Virus record (IMG/VR): IMGVR_UViG_3300041409_000599
Location: 1 to 64,000 of that record
Reading direction: 5' to 3' (one strand)
DNA from: a virus
Length of the DNA: 64,000 bases
Part shown: positions 23,057 through 33,500 of the stretch, piece after piece
How the letters are laid out: each line of letters starts with the position of its first letter
Numbering within the stretch: position 1 is the first letter of the stretch
Program-made: the position numbers and the translations under genes
Notes under the pieces: generated by a model
What the model was told of the DNA's origin: nothing
What the model saw: only the letters and a program-made list of their open reading frames with translations
Database searches by the model: none

Positions 23057-23373
23057 ACAACGATTGGAACGCAGGAGAATCACTCAAAATTCACGATAAA
23101 CGCGGAGGGAATATGGAAGTGAAAGTGTGGAGCGTTGGCGAGGATTCGGAATTGTACGCAGCTAAATCTGAGCAGGAACTGCGTGCCTATTTAGACGAAA
23201 CTCTCGGAAAAGAAGATGCTGCGGAAGCGGTCGCTGCTCATTTCGAGGAGTTGACCGACCTTGATGATGAACGCGAATTCTACTGTGACGGCGAGGTGAA
23301 ATGGCTTTCGTATCGGCAACTCATAGCGATGAATGACCCTGCCCCAACACAGATAAGCACGAGCTACAACTAG
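23053..23373 (+). CDS. small acidic phage protein
   Basis: This is 106 residues from the ATG at 23053 behind GGAGG; an ATG at 23113 behind GGAGGG is also possible. The layout MEVKVWSVGEDSELYAAKSEQELRAYL...GEVKWLSYRQLIAM recalls small phage proteins of unknown role. Confidence 0.55.
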   Translation: MNNDWNAGESLKIHDKRGGNMEVKVWSVGEDSELYAAKSEQELRAYLDETLGKEDAAEAVAAHFEELTDLDDEREFYCDGEVKWLSYRQLIAMNDPAPTQISTSYN

Positions 23374-23387
23374 GAAAGCGTGAGCCC

Positions 23388-23681
23388 ATGAGCGCGACAC
23401 AAGAGCGGAGAGAGCGGAAGGGTAAAACTATGCGACTAACTCAGAAAGAAACCTTAGCCATGTTCCGCAACGAATGTTATTCGGGCATGGGGATTGTAAA
23501 CGGTGAGCCGAAGCCAACTGATAGCGAGTGCATTAAGTGGATGGTGCGAGTGCGGCTTCACGCTGAAAAGTTGCAGGTCGGGCCGCAGCTACCTTCGTTG
23601 GGAATGCTCCCACCGTGGCGAGAGTGGATCAAGCAGCCATTGCCATTAGCAGTCTACGTGGACAGGAGCAAGAACAGATGA
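23388..23681 (+). CDS. small hypothetical protein
   Basis: This 97-residue protein has an internal ATG at 23430 as the alternative start. The first 15 residues (MSATQERRERKGKTM) derive from the duplicated leader also seen at 23018. The remainder (LTQKETLAMFRNECYSGMGI..WREWI) is not recognised. Confidence 0.5.
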   Translation: MSATQERRERKGKTMRLTQKETLAMFRNECYSGMGIVNGEPKPTDSECIKWMVRVRLHAEKLQVGPQLPSLGMLPPWREWIKQPLPLAVYVDRSKNR

Positions 23682-23920
23682 GCAGCGATAGCAGCAAGCC
23701 GCGCAACGCAATAAGGAATAGAAAGTGGATTCCGTTCAATCTGGCATTTCCGAAAGAAGGATTGCTGGTAAGGGTGCGCCTTAATCCAGAAAACGCGCTC
23801 AAGGCAACCCGGCTGGAGCACATGGTAGGCAGATGGCGCGGGAAGATGCTCTACCAGTGCGGGGAAACCTACAGCTATTACACCTATTTCTCACACTGGA
23901 GAAACGAGGAGCGGCCATGA
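23678..23920 (+). CDS. small DUF551-like protein
   Basis: This is 80 residues from the ATG at 23678. RKWIPFNLAFPKEGLLVRVRL and the closing TYFSHW echo the DUF551 pattern W....LP..G..VLV...HW, which occurs complete in the next gene. The relationship is tentative. Confidence 0.5.
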   Translation: MSSDSSKPRNAIRNRKWIPFNLAFPKEGLLVRVRLNPENALKATRLEHMVGRWRGKMLYQCGETYSYYTYFSHWRNEERP

Positions 23921-25167
23921 CCGAGAAGCCCAACAGCGTTTGTAAGTGGTGCGAAGAGCCTGAATCTAATCACCACCACGGAGTGTGCTCTATTCCGGTT
24001 CATATGATGTTTGAACCCGTGGCCGAACCCGCAGAGCCGAGTACATCGCCGGATTTAGGCCCTGTAATCAGTCAGGACGAAGCCTCTGCCAAAGGTAACG
24101 CCGCCTATTCGACTACGCTGAAAGTGCTGGAGAAAATAAGAAGCGCAGAGCCTACAGCAGCGGGGCATGACTGCGCGAAGTCAGGATTCAATCCACTAAT
24201 CAGCACATGTAGACAATGTCCCGCCCCGCAGCCAGTAATCGCCTGCCCGGGGATAGCCGCCTGCACCCAGAAAGAGGCTTGCCTGAAGGTCAACAGGTGT
24301 TTGATTAATCTGCCGCAGCCAGTAGCCGGAGAGGGGCCGGACGGGAATCTACGAAGGCTTGCACTAGAAGCATGTGACGGTTTTAATGCTCAGCCGAATC
24401 ATGGTTCACCTGAGGCCAAGAGGATCATGGATGCGCTGAGAGTAGCAGCCACAGCTCCCGAGGGAACGCCGAAGCTGGAAGAGGTCGCGGCCCGTCAGTT
24501 AAATGCTTTGACTGAATTTGCAGGCTGGTATCCGACTGGCGAACGCCGCATCAAGACGCTTGCAATTTTAGCCGACATTCTCCGCCCCTTCATCACCCCA
24601 GCCTGCGCGCCTCCGGCAGATTTATTAGAAGCATGGCATCACTTACGAGGCCAGATAGAAGCGGTGCTAGCAGGCAATCCGGTGAAGTGTTTCGATGAAA
24701 CGATGTCGGCAATGAATATCGCGGTTAGGCGAGCGGCGACCCCAGCCAGCACAGGGGAGGCGGGAAAGTGGGAAGAGCCATCCGAGTTGAAAATGGAAGC
24801 GGCAAAGGCGCACGTCCGGGAGTTCTTTCCTGATAGCGATCCCGATGCGATAGAAGCCTTGGCGAGAAGCCATATTCAATACGTCGCCTCTGTAAAAGAC
24901 GAAGTTGCGGAGCAGATTGAAAAGGTGAGCACGGGGGAGGCGAACGGGTGGATTAGCGTTGAAGAGAGGTTGCCAATAAATCATGATCTAGTTCTGGTTC
25001 ATAGGGAAACGGGTACGGTAGACGTTGGCTGGCATCACATAACTGCCAAACGTTGGTACTCGGGCCATACTCGCCCAGACGGTAATTTCACAGAGCAATT
25101 CGTGACGCATTGGCAACCACTTCCACCCGCCCCCACCAGCGTACCCCAAGCGGAGCCGCCGAAATGA
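23917..25167 (+). CDS. multi-part early protein with C-terminal DUF551
   Basis: This is 416 residues from the ATGA-overlapped start at 23917. It has an N-terminal Cys/His stretch (CKWCEEPESNHHHGVC), Cys-rich linkers, a helical middle with repeated TPA..TGEA linkers, and a C-terminal DUF551 domain (GWISVEERLPINHDLVLV ... THWQPLPPAP). It looks like a patchwork of small phage modules. Function is unknown. It is the last plus-strand early gene. Confidence 0.6.
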   Translation: MTEKPNSVCKWCEEPESNHHHGVCSIPVHMMFEPVAEPAEPSTSPDLGPVISQDEASAKGNAAYSTTLKVLEKIRSAEPTAAGHDCAKSGFNPLISTCRQCPAPQPVIACPGIAACTQKEACLKVNRCLINLPQPVAGEGPDGNLRRLALEACDGFNAQPNHGSPEAKRIMDALRVAATAPEGTPKLEEVAARQLNALTEFAGWYPTGERRIKTLAILADILRPFITPACAPPADLLEAWHHLRGQIEAVLAGNPVKCFDETMSAMNIAVRRAATPASTGEAGKWEEPSELKMEAAKAHVREFFPDSDPDAIEALARSHIQYVASVKDEVAEQIEKVSTGEANGWISVEERLPINHDLVLVHRETGTVDVGWHHITAKRWYSGHTRPDGNFTEQFVTHWQPLPPAPTSVPQAEPPK

Positions 25168-25174
25168 GAGCCCC

Positions 25175-26251
25175 TTAGCGCCGTCTGCCCATCCGCGCCG
25201 GCTGGCCCTGCGCCTTCACCCGGTCCACTGTTTGGTTGTAGCGAATTAACGCACTCGTCAAATCACCCTGCTCGGCCAGGGGCGCAACCGCTTCCTTGGC
25301 AATCTGCTGCATCGTTTTGATCGTCGGCTCGGGATGGCTCATTGCCAGATACTTAGCCGCGTCGCGGGCATGGTTGTCTTTGTCGACGATTGCTTCAGCC
25401 ACGTTCCGCGTCAACAGCTGCTGGTTCGTCAGCTTAACGCGCCTGGTCCGCATCATCTCCCACAGCAGGTTGGGGCAATCCCAGTTGTGCAGCCCTGGCT
25501 GCGGCTTTTCTGACCAGTTGCGGCAAACGATCTTCAGCGTCGGCTCACGGTGCTCAAGGTTTGACCAGTGCATCATTACGCGGGCGGCAAAGCTTACGTC
25601 CATACGATCGCCAGCAAACGGCGAGAACAACTCTATCCCCTGCTCGCAATACAGTTCGTTGATTGACTTCGCGCGCTCCTGGACCTTGTTCGGTGTTTGC
25701 GATTGCTGCATGGTATCAGGGAAGATCGACGGGTCGGCGTAACAGGCCGAGACTTTCCTTATGTCGTCCATCTTCTTCAGGTACGGAACGTGCTGCCAGA
25801 CTTCGAGTCCCGGCATGTAGTACTCGCCGCAGAAGATGATCACGCCATCGTTGTCGACATATGCGCGCTCGAAGGCCGTTGGATTTGTCTTGCCATGGTC
25901 AAACCCGGCTTCGCAGCGCCATGTCGGATGCGGCTTGTAGCGCATATCGGTAATTACGATTTTGTCCCAGTGGTCGCGCAGAACGCTGGCGAATACCAGT
26001 TCACCGCCGCCGGCATCATCCATAATTTCCTGCTCTCTGTCCCAGTCGGCCTGGGATGTGTAGAGGGCGCGCTGAGTTTTCTTCCACGCCGGGTTGAGGT
26101 TGGGGTCGCGCTCAGGGTCTGCTGAGTAGTGCAGCTTGATTACGGGAATGCCGCCCTTCGTGCGTCTCACGCTCATACCGCGGACGATTTCAACAGGCGT
26201 CTGCGGCGTCACTTCGCGGGATTTCCTGAGTGCTTTCTTTACATCCATCAC
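25175..26251 (-). CDS. terL: terminase large subunit, nuclease half
   Basis: This 358-residue protein has a GTG start overlapping the ATPase-half stop (GTGA). The RNase H-like nuclease acidic motifs are visible: GFDHGKTNP near residue 118, ACYADPSIF near 170, and DNHARDAAKYLAM near 297. The first 60 residues include RRTKGGIPVIKLHYSADPER, which in related terminases joins the ATPase and nuclease domains. This part cuts concatemers during head filling. The split into two genes is unusual. Confidence 0.8.
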   Translation of the reverse strand: MMDVKKALRKSREVTPQTPVEIVRGMSVRRTKGGIPVIKLHYSADPERDPNLNPAWKKTQRALYTSQADWDREQEIMDDAGGGELVFASVLRDHWDKIVITDMRYKPHPTWRCEAGFDHGKTNPTAFERAYVDNDGVIIFCGEYYMPGLEVWQHVPYLKKMDDIRKVSACYADPSIFPDTMQQSQTPNKVQERAKSINELYCEQGIELFSPFAGDRMDVSFAARVMMHWSNLEHREPTLKIVCRNWSEKPQPGLHNWDCPNLLWEMMRTRRVKLTNQQLLTRNVAEAIVDKDNHARDAAKYLAMSHPEPTIKTMQQIAKEAVAPLAEQGDLTSALIRYNQTVDRVKAQGQPARMGRRR

Positions 26252-27018
26252 AGTGAAATGTCCCTCTTCGCGTCAGCAAACCAGCCAGGGTTGGCCGAAC
26301 TGTTGAACACGATCTTTCCTTTGACGGCTGAGATTGATTCGTTGTAGCAATCGCCGGCATAGGGCTGGAATGCCGACTCGTCGTTGAACAGTCCCCACGG
26401 GTGATAGAACCTGATCTTGCCCTTGCCGCTGGGAATACGCAGGATCTCGGAACCGTTGGCAAAGGCCAGTATCTCTGCCGCCTGGGTGTCCGCCGGCTTT
26501 ACCAGTGGGTGAGCCTCTTTCAGCCAGTCCGGCTGATTGCCGTAGAGCACCTTGGCGTAATCAACCAGTTCTGTCGCTTTCTCGCCTTCCATGGTTTGGA
26601 ACAGCACGCGACGTTCCGGGAACTTCATCGCCTGCCACAGAAAGAATGCGACGATGCCCCATGACACCATCATGTCGCGGCTCTTCTCCCACCAGTAAAC
26701 CGGCTCGTCCGGATCCATCAACAGATCGAACATTGGCTGGAAGTAGGGCTTATCGGGGAAAGGCTCGTAAGGGCTGGGGCGATGTTCTTCTACCCAGTGA
26801 GGATTGAATGTTTTGGTGAAATGGCGGGCCCAATGGTAGGGATGGCGCGTAGCGTCGGCGACCTTCTCCATCAGCGTTTCAAGCTGCTGGGCCTGTTCGG
26901 TGGCTGAGCCTTGGGCCTGGGCTTTAAGACGGCGGGATTGATTGAGTTGGACCTGCGCAAAGACGCGCAAATCCAACGGCGCCGGGTTCTCCGGCGACCA
27001 CTGATCTAGTATGCTCAT
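26248..27018 (-). CDS. terL: terminase large subunit, ATPase half
   Basis: This 256-residue protein has a Walker A-like WEKSRDMMVSW near residue 111 (the Lys-Ser-Arg type found in this terminase group) and Walker B WGLFNDESAF near 213. It ends at FNSSANPGWFADAKRDISL, where single-chain relatives continue into the nuclease domain. It powers DNA translocation into the prohead, presumably in complex with the nuclease half and the portal. Confidence 0.8.
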   Translation of the reverse strand: MSILDQWSPENPAPLDLRVFAQVQLNQSRRLKAQAQGSATEQAQQLETLMEKVADATRHPYHWARHFTKTFNPHWVEEHRPSPYEPFPDKPYFQPMFDLLMDPDEPVYWWEKSRDMMVSWGIVAFFLWQAMKFPERRVLFQTMEGEKATELVDYAKVLYGNQPDWLKEAHPLVKPADTQAAEILAFANGSEILRIPSGKGKIRFYHPWGLFNDESAFQPYAGDCYNESISAVKGKIVFNSSANPGWFADAKRDISL

Positions 27019-27070
27019 TCGACAAATCGCTCAGAATTTGTAACGAACGAATCTGCTTTTAGGGGATACG

Positions 27071-27553
27071 TTAGTTGACGCTGCCCTGGCCGCCGCTCTC
27101 AGACTTTGGCCAGTATCCGTGCTCTACAAAGAATTCCTTTTCCGCTTCGCTCTTGCCTTCCAGTTGTTTCCTGAACTGATCGTGCTCCTGGCCTTTCACC
27201 ATGAAGCCCTGCATCTCAGCCACTAGGCGCAACGCCGCCACCTGGCCTGTGATATTGCTGTTCGTTTCTTTGGGCAGCATGTCGGCCAGCTTCAGCGCTC
27301 GTTCCGTCACGTCGATCTTGCTGGCCTTGGTGGCAATCTTCCGGGCTGATACCTCAACCATCTGCTTCCGCTTTTCCTCGATCGCCTTGGCAATCTCTGG
27401 TATCTGCATCAGACGAAACGAGTCGCGTGCCGGATCGGAGAACCCAGCATCGCGCGCCGCCTGTACGTCATCACCCTTCCACGCCAGCACGTAGGCCATG
27501 CGCATTTCCGTCCACTTGAATTTGTTCTTGCCGGTTCTCTTGTGTGACGCCAT
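27071..27553 (-). CDS. terS: terminase small subunit
   Basis: This 160-residue protein has an N-terminal HTH-like region (MAYVLAWKGDDVQAARDAGFSDPARDS) followed by helical coiled-coil sequence (IAKAIEEKRKQMVEVSARKIATKA), as in Terminase_2-type small subunits that recognise packaging sites and form rings. It lies just upstream of the large-subunit genes and overlaps the preceding giant gene by 1 nt. Confidence 0.75.
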   Translation of the reverse strand: MASHKRTGKNKFKWTEMRMAYVLAWKGDDVQAARDAGFSDPARDSFRLMQIPEIAKAIEEKRKQMVEVSARKIATKASKIDVTERALKLADMLPKETNSNITGQVAALRLVAEMQGFMVKGQEHDQFRKQLEGKSEAEKEFFVEHGYWPKSESGGQGSVN

Positions 27554-30500
27554 TACCGCTCCTCAAAGGCATGCAGTGCACCTTCGCGTTCGCCTTCAAT
27601 GGGATTGCCCCGCATGGTGCTGACGGCCTTCTTCAGCATGATTGGCCGGATAATCGCTTTCTCTTCCGGCGTGGCCGCGTTGAATACCTTCTTTACGTCT
27701 GAGTAGCGATCGAGGCGCGGCAGGTAGAAGCTCAACTCGTCCAGCGCCTGCTTCTTCAGTTGGGCTTTGCGCTCCTTCTGGCTCAAGTCGCCGGACTCGA
27801 TGCGCGCGCGCTTGTCGTCCAATTGCTTCTGCAGGTCCGGAGTCAGCGCCATGTTCTCGCGCAGGAGTTCGTGCATCAGCCGCACCGCGGTCGATTGCGT
27901 TTCGGAATTGGGGAAGGTAACGCCAGCCTGGTAGGCCAGCAGGTCGCGGGTCGGAGTCTCTGACCGTTCTGCCTTTTCTACCTGCTGCGTCGGGCCCAGG
28001 GCGCCAGTAATCTTTTTGCCCACATCATGCGCGATCGTTGCCGCCGGCGCATGCCGATCGTAGATCCTGCTGCCGCTGTAGAAGTCACGATTGAACGCCA
28101 ACTCCGCCGCTGTCTTCGGCAGGACCGCCGGCGTGAATGTTCCCTGAATCAATTCCTCTGGCGGCTTGTTGCCTTTTACAATCTCATTCACCAGATACGG
28201 CACCGCCGAAGCGCCAGAGCGTACCATGCGCGCCTTGGGGTCGCCCGTAATCTTCTTCAGCAGTTTGTCCCACATCTCATAGGCCACAAACGTCAGCAGC
28301 CCCAGCATGAACAGGTGATCAAACCCGCGCGCCCGGTCCTTCCATGTGCTGTCCGGGCTAGCCGCTTCCTTCAACATCTGCCCGTAGGATTTCCACACGC
28401 CATAGTGGTACCGGCTGAATACCGTCAGCATGTGGCTGTTCATGAATTTCGAAAGACCATGCGAGTTGAGCACCCGTGAAGGGATCCGGTAATCAGGGAT
28501 GTGCTTCGCCGTCTCCGCAGCAGCCTCTTCAAAGGGCATGCCGCCCAGGGCTTTCTCATAGGTCGCCTGCAGAAAAAAGATATCGTTCGACATCCACGTC
28601 ATCTTCTGCCCCAGCTTGTACAGCCCTTTCATCATGTCCAGATGGTTGGCGTAGCCGGCCGCTTTCGCCAGCATGCTCGCCACGTCGGTGTGATGGTCAA
28701 GGTAGCCGAGGATTGAATCCACCAGGTGCTTATGCAGTTCGCGCAGGTCCTGGCGATGGCTCATCATCGGCGCGCCGTGGTCCAGCGCCTGCACAAAGTC
28801 GTCGTTCTGCGTTACCACGGCTTTGATTGCCCGAATGCCGGCTTTGAACGAACGCGGATACCTGAACACGTTGAAATTGCCGGTGACGCCTCGTTCCACC
28901 AGCCAGTGATTGCCGATGTTATAGACGTGCCGCGCGGGATTGAGCACCAGGGACGCTGTCATCAGGTTGCCGATCTTTTCCATGGCGCCGGCAGGGTCGG
29001 CATGCAGTTCGTCGGCAAAGCGGTCCAGCGTTTCCGCCAGATGCTTTTCAAAATAGTAGCCATTGAATTGCGGCAGGTTCACCGTGCGCCAGCCGTCCGG
29101 AGGCATCTCGCCATGCTCCGGCTTGAAACTCAGGCTCTTGAACTCAGGGTCTTCCTTCATCGCATCGAGCGCGTCATTGGCTCGTTCCGCGCGCCGAAGT
29201 TGCAGATAGTCCACCACGGTGTTGGCCAGCGCGTTCTTGTAGTAGCGAACGCCGGTGTGCTCCTCAATCTCTTTAGTTGTGGCCTGCTTCAACGTCCAGC
29301 GCTGGCCGTCTTTATCGTTGAACTCATCTCCCACCTGCAAGCCGGGCTTGTCTTTGGCGAACTCTGAAGCGCTGCCGTTATCGAACGCCGTCATGGTGTC
29401 GCCATTGCGATGGACCACCACGCGCTGGCCGTCTTCGTCTTCCGCGGCAAACATCCGGCGCCCTTTGAGAGAACTGGCCGCTTTCGATAGCACGTTGCCT
29501 TTGCCGGTGCCGCCTTTGCCGCGCATGGCGCGTTCCATCTGGTTGTTCTTGCCCTGGACCTCGCGATGGATATAACCGTCGTCCTCGCCCATGGGAACGC
29601 CGGCCTTGTTCAGCTTGGCGCGCATTTCGGAATTGGCGTCCATCAGCGGCTGTACTACGCCCTCAAGGTTGGCCTGCTGCCGGGCCGTCAGCGCTTCGCC
29701 GCTATCTTCTTTATGGTGGTAGATGGCGGCCTGGTCTTCGGGCGAGGTTGTCGGGCCCACGGCCTTCAGCAGCTTGATCACGCGCAGCACGTCGGCATCT
29801 GACTGCTTGCCCAGCTGGTAGAGCGTGTCGTCAATATTCTTGGCCGCTTTGTTTAATCCCGGTTCCAGTACTCGGTCCCAGGTCTTTTCTTTCGCGGCCT
29901 TCACCAGATCGGCTACGGCCGATGGAACGTTGAGACGGGCAAAGCCGGATTCACCGCTCTTGTCCTTGAGCGTCTTCAGTCCGACGGTTACAGTCTTGCC
30001 GTCGTCGGTCTTGACCCGGGCAATATTCATTTCCGGGTGGACGTACTGCACTTGACCGCTGCGGCCATCGGCCAGGGTTACGGTTTCGCCTTTGGCTGGT
30101 GCGCCCGGCTGATTGAATAACCCGCTCTGCCCGCTCGCTTCCGAATCGCGAAACAGCGGCGAGTTGCGTTCCATTTCGCCGGTCTTGGTGCTTATCGATT
30201 CTTTTGGCGCGGTAATCTCGCGCGAGAGGTCTTCGCCGTGCTTTTCAGCAACGGCTTCCTTTTCTGCCGCAACATGAGGTTCCATGCCGGGCAGTGTTGG
30301 CTCTTCAGATTTGTTTTTTGGTCTGCGTAGCTCTTCCAGGTCGGAAGGTTTTACTGAGGCTTGCCGGTCGGCGTTTCCTGCATCTTCTTCTGCATGTCCT
30401 GGATGCTCTTGAACTCGTTCAGCACCCTGCCCTTCGCTCCCGGTGACAGCTTTTCGTAGCTCGGCTCTGACGGCTTGGTAGGCTCTGCTCTTAACGTCTT

Positions 30501-33500
30501 CCGGTTTGTGGTATCCACTGGCTAACTCCTTGGCGGACTTTTCCAGAATGTCATTGACCGGGCCGGTGTGCGAACTCAGTTTATTGTACGCCTCCTCGGC
30601 CTGCCCGGCGGCATCGGCAATCTTTCTGTTCTGCTCGGCCTTCAGCTTCTGGCCCTTCACCTGGCCCAGCGCGGACGCTTTGTCCTCGGTCGCCACTGAT
30701 CCAAACACCCTGCGCTCTTTTGCTATCTGCGCTTTGATGTGCGCCGATATCTCCGCTTTCTCCAGAGCCAGAGAATGGATCTGCTGATTGGCGCCGAACA
30801 ATCCCCCTTGCTCAATGGTCTTGTTGCCGGAGTTGCCCACGAACCGCGCCAGCTCCGCGACCGTCGCATCAGTAACGCTCTTGCCTTGCTTCTCGCGCTT
30901 GTCGAGCAGTTTTAGAATCGCTTCCTGCTGCGCCGGATCACTCGTCGCCTGTCCGATGGCCACGCCGCGGCCTTCGCTCATCTTGCCCGTGGCCACACGC
31001 TCAAAGATCGATTGATCGAGTTTAGATAGCGCCAGGCCGTCCGCGGCTTTGGACTCGCCCAGGGAGATGCCGTGCTTGCTCAGGTCGGCGGGTGAGATGC
31101 CGCTCTCGCGGAAGAATTTTGCCGCGTCGACGGCTGTCCCTCTGCCTTCAGCAATGTTCTGCAGGGCGCCCGTTGCGCGCGCTTCGCCTGCGGTGTCAAC
31201 ATTCAAATGGCGCGCAAGAAGATCATGTGCGCCGTTTTCTTTTGCCAGTTGAACGCGATGGTGTCCATTGACCACGTAAGTCTTGCCATCGGCGGGATTG
31301 TGCCAGATGGAGACCACGCCAGCCAGATCGTCATTCCATTTCTGCCCGGAAAGAAGGTTGGTTACGCCGTGTTCGTTGGTGTTGAGTTTGTACTGAAATT
31401 CTTTTGGCGCGATCGTGAGGTCATCCACGCGGACGCGGCCAGCCTGCCCTTTGGCCGGGATGCCTTCAGGCAGTTGATGCTCAATCTCTGATTCGTGGAA
31501 GGTCTGGGGAGCTACTTCTTCGGTTCCACCTTGAGTGGCGGCTTCATGTCCGACTTCAGTAATTCCTCTAAGCTCACCACGGGCACGCTCTCCGGCTGCT
31601 TCTCTGGCGGTCTTGTGTTTGTGGAGTTCGGCTTCTGCGGATTTGAGGTCGGTTCCTGTGCCATAGCTAAAGTCTACTCCTTGGAGCGTGACGGTATTTC
31701 CATCTGCATCGGTGACGGTAAACTCGCGGTTCCTGAGGATCGCGCGCGCCTTTTCCAGCCCGGCTTTCAATTGCTCCGGCGATTCACCGCGATAGAGAAA
31801 TTCATCACCCTTCTGATGGTAAGCGTCCAGTCCGGCTTCTTTCGCCGCTTCGGCTTTGGCCACCAGAATAGTGTTGCCTGCCTTGTATCCAAACTTGTCA
31901 TTGAAGGCTTTCAGCGCGTCGGCGTCCGACATGGCCACCGCCGGCGACGAGGGCGCATCGTGGAAGGCGCGGCCATTCGGAATTGGCATCTCTGTGTGTG
32001 TGCCGTCGCCATTGTCCAGCCGCGACGTGTGCAGTTCCCGCGCCATCTCATGCGGCTTCATATCCGCCACGCGCTTGCGCTCGGCCACGTTGGTGCGGCG
32101 GTCCGGCTTGTTGCCGTATACCGTACCTTTGCCAGAATCGTAATCGGGAAAGAGCACGACTACATTGTGTGGGCCGTACTTTTTCCCTGCGGATCGGCCA
32201 CCTTCGTGGCGCAACCCGTGATATCCCATCTCCACCAGATTCTGGGAGATGTCGCCGAGCAGGTCCTGAATTTCGTAAGCCGGGATGCGCTGCGCCGCCG
32301 ATTCATCCCGTAATTCTGAATAGATGTGCGTGCCCTTGGTGCCTTCAGGAAAGGCAGACATGCCCAAGGGGGTGTACTGTTCAATTCGTTTATTGAAGAG
32401 CTGGAGAACTTTGTCCGGCAGAGGCTTTTCCAGATCCAGAACTTTTGCGCCTGGTAACTCGGCTGAGAGCACGTGACGCTGTTCTGTCCTACCCTCGTCA
32501 GGTTTTCTGGTTCGCTTGTAACCTTCTGCCACTTTCGGATTATCGGTAAGGTAAAGCCCTGGACCGTAAATGTTCAATTCACCGGAGAACCCTACCGGAT
32601 CAGCCTCTTTCAGTTCCGTCAAACCATGGGGCGTGCCGTGATAAAACGTCTTGCCGCCGGGCAATTCCTCGTGTGTCAATGGTTCATATTTGTAGCCGCC
32701 TTCAAGGGGTATGCGTTCTTCTGTCCCATCTCTCTTGCTGACGACAACATGGTCCACAGGGATCTTGCCGCCCTCCAGATGGCTGCCGCCTTCATATTTG
32801 GCAACATGTTCCGGCTTCACGTAGCCCAGAGTGACGTGCGGCTTATACTCGCCGTGGTCGTCCGGCTTAAACTCGCCGGCGCCCTCAACCGCTGAACGCA
32901 AGGCGTTAAGTTCGGGAGATTTCTCCACGTGCACAATGACTGGATGGGCACCTTCCTTGGTGGCCGGGAATGATCCAGTCTTGCCGACCGTGGCCTCAAA
33001 CGGCGCTATCTTGGCCGCCGCATCCTTTATATGGGCGATGGCTTCAGGGCTGTCGTCTTTCAGGCCATAACGCACCGTAACGTGCGGAGTCTTTTCCTTG
33101 CCGTTCGGCCCCAGATGCTCTTCCGGGATGGCCGCAACCGCTTCGGTATGCCGCTGGCCCAGCTCGCTCTTGGGCTCGATATTGACTTGCGTGGACGCAT
33201 ATTCATGCGCTGGCTGGATGTCATTCTCGGTGAATACTTTAGGAGCAGCTACTTCCTGTTTTGCTCCCTCATTTCCGGTCAGATTTTGGGTAGATTGAGA
33301 CTCCTGGGGCACACCAGGAGCCTGTGTTTCGCCCAAGTCAGTCTGAACCGGCTGCGGAGTGGGTGCCTGTGGCTCTTGAGCCGGTGTTGCCTTCGGTGGA
33401 CGCGAACTGGCTAGGAACTGTCTGACCGGTGCTGCCGGCGTACTTGTGGCTTCAGGTGTCCTATTGGCAGCTTCCGGTGAGCTTTTGGCCGGTTGCTGTG

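Noticed and set aside
28726-29367. Several 70-270-codon plus-strand frames across 27.7-35 kb
   Set aside because: All lie antisense to the continuous 2485-codon gene and look like GC-rich shadow frames.
31783-31820. GGDEF-like KGDEF motif as an active diguanylate cyclase
   Set aside because: The first Gly is Lys, and the domain is of the polyvalent-protein type. Activity is not supported, so it is noted only as GGDEF-like.
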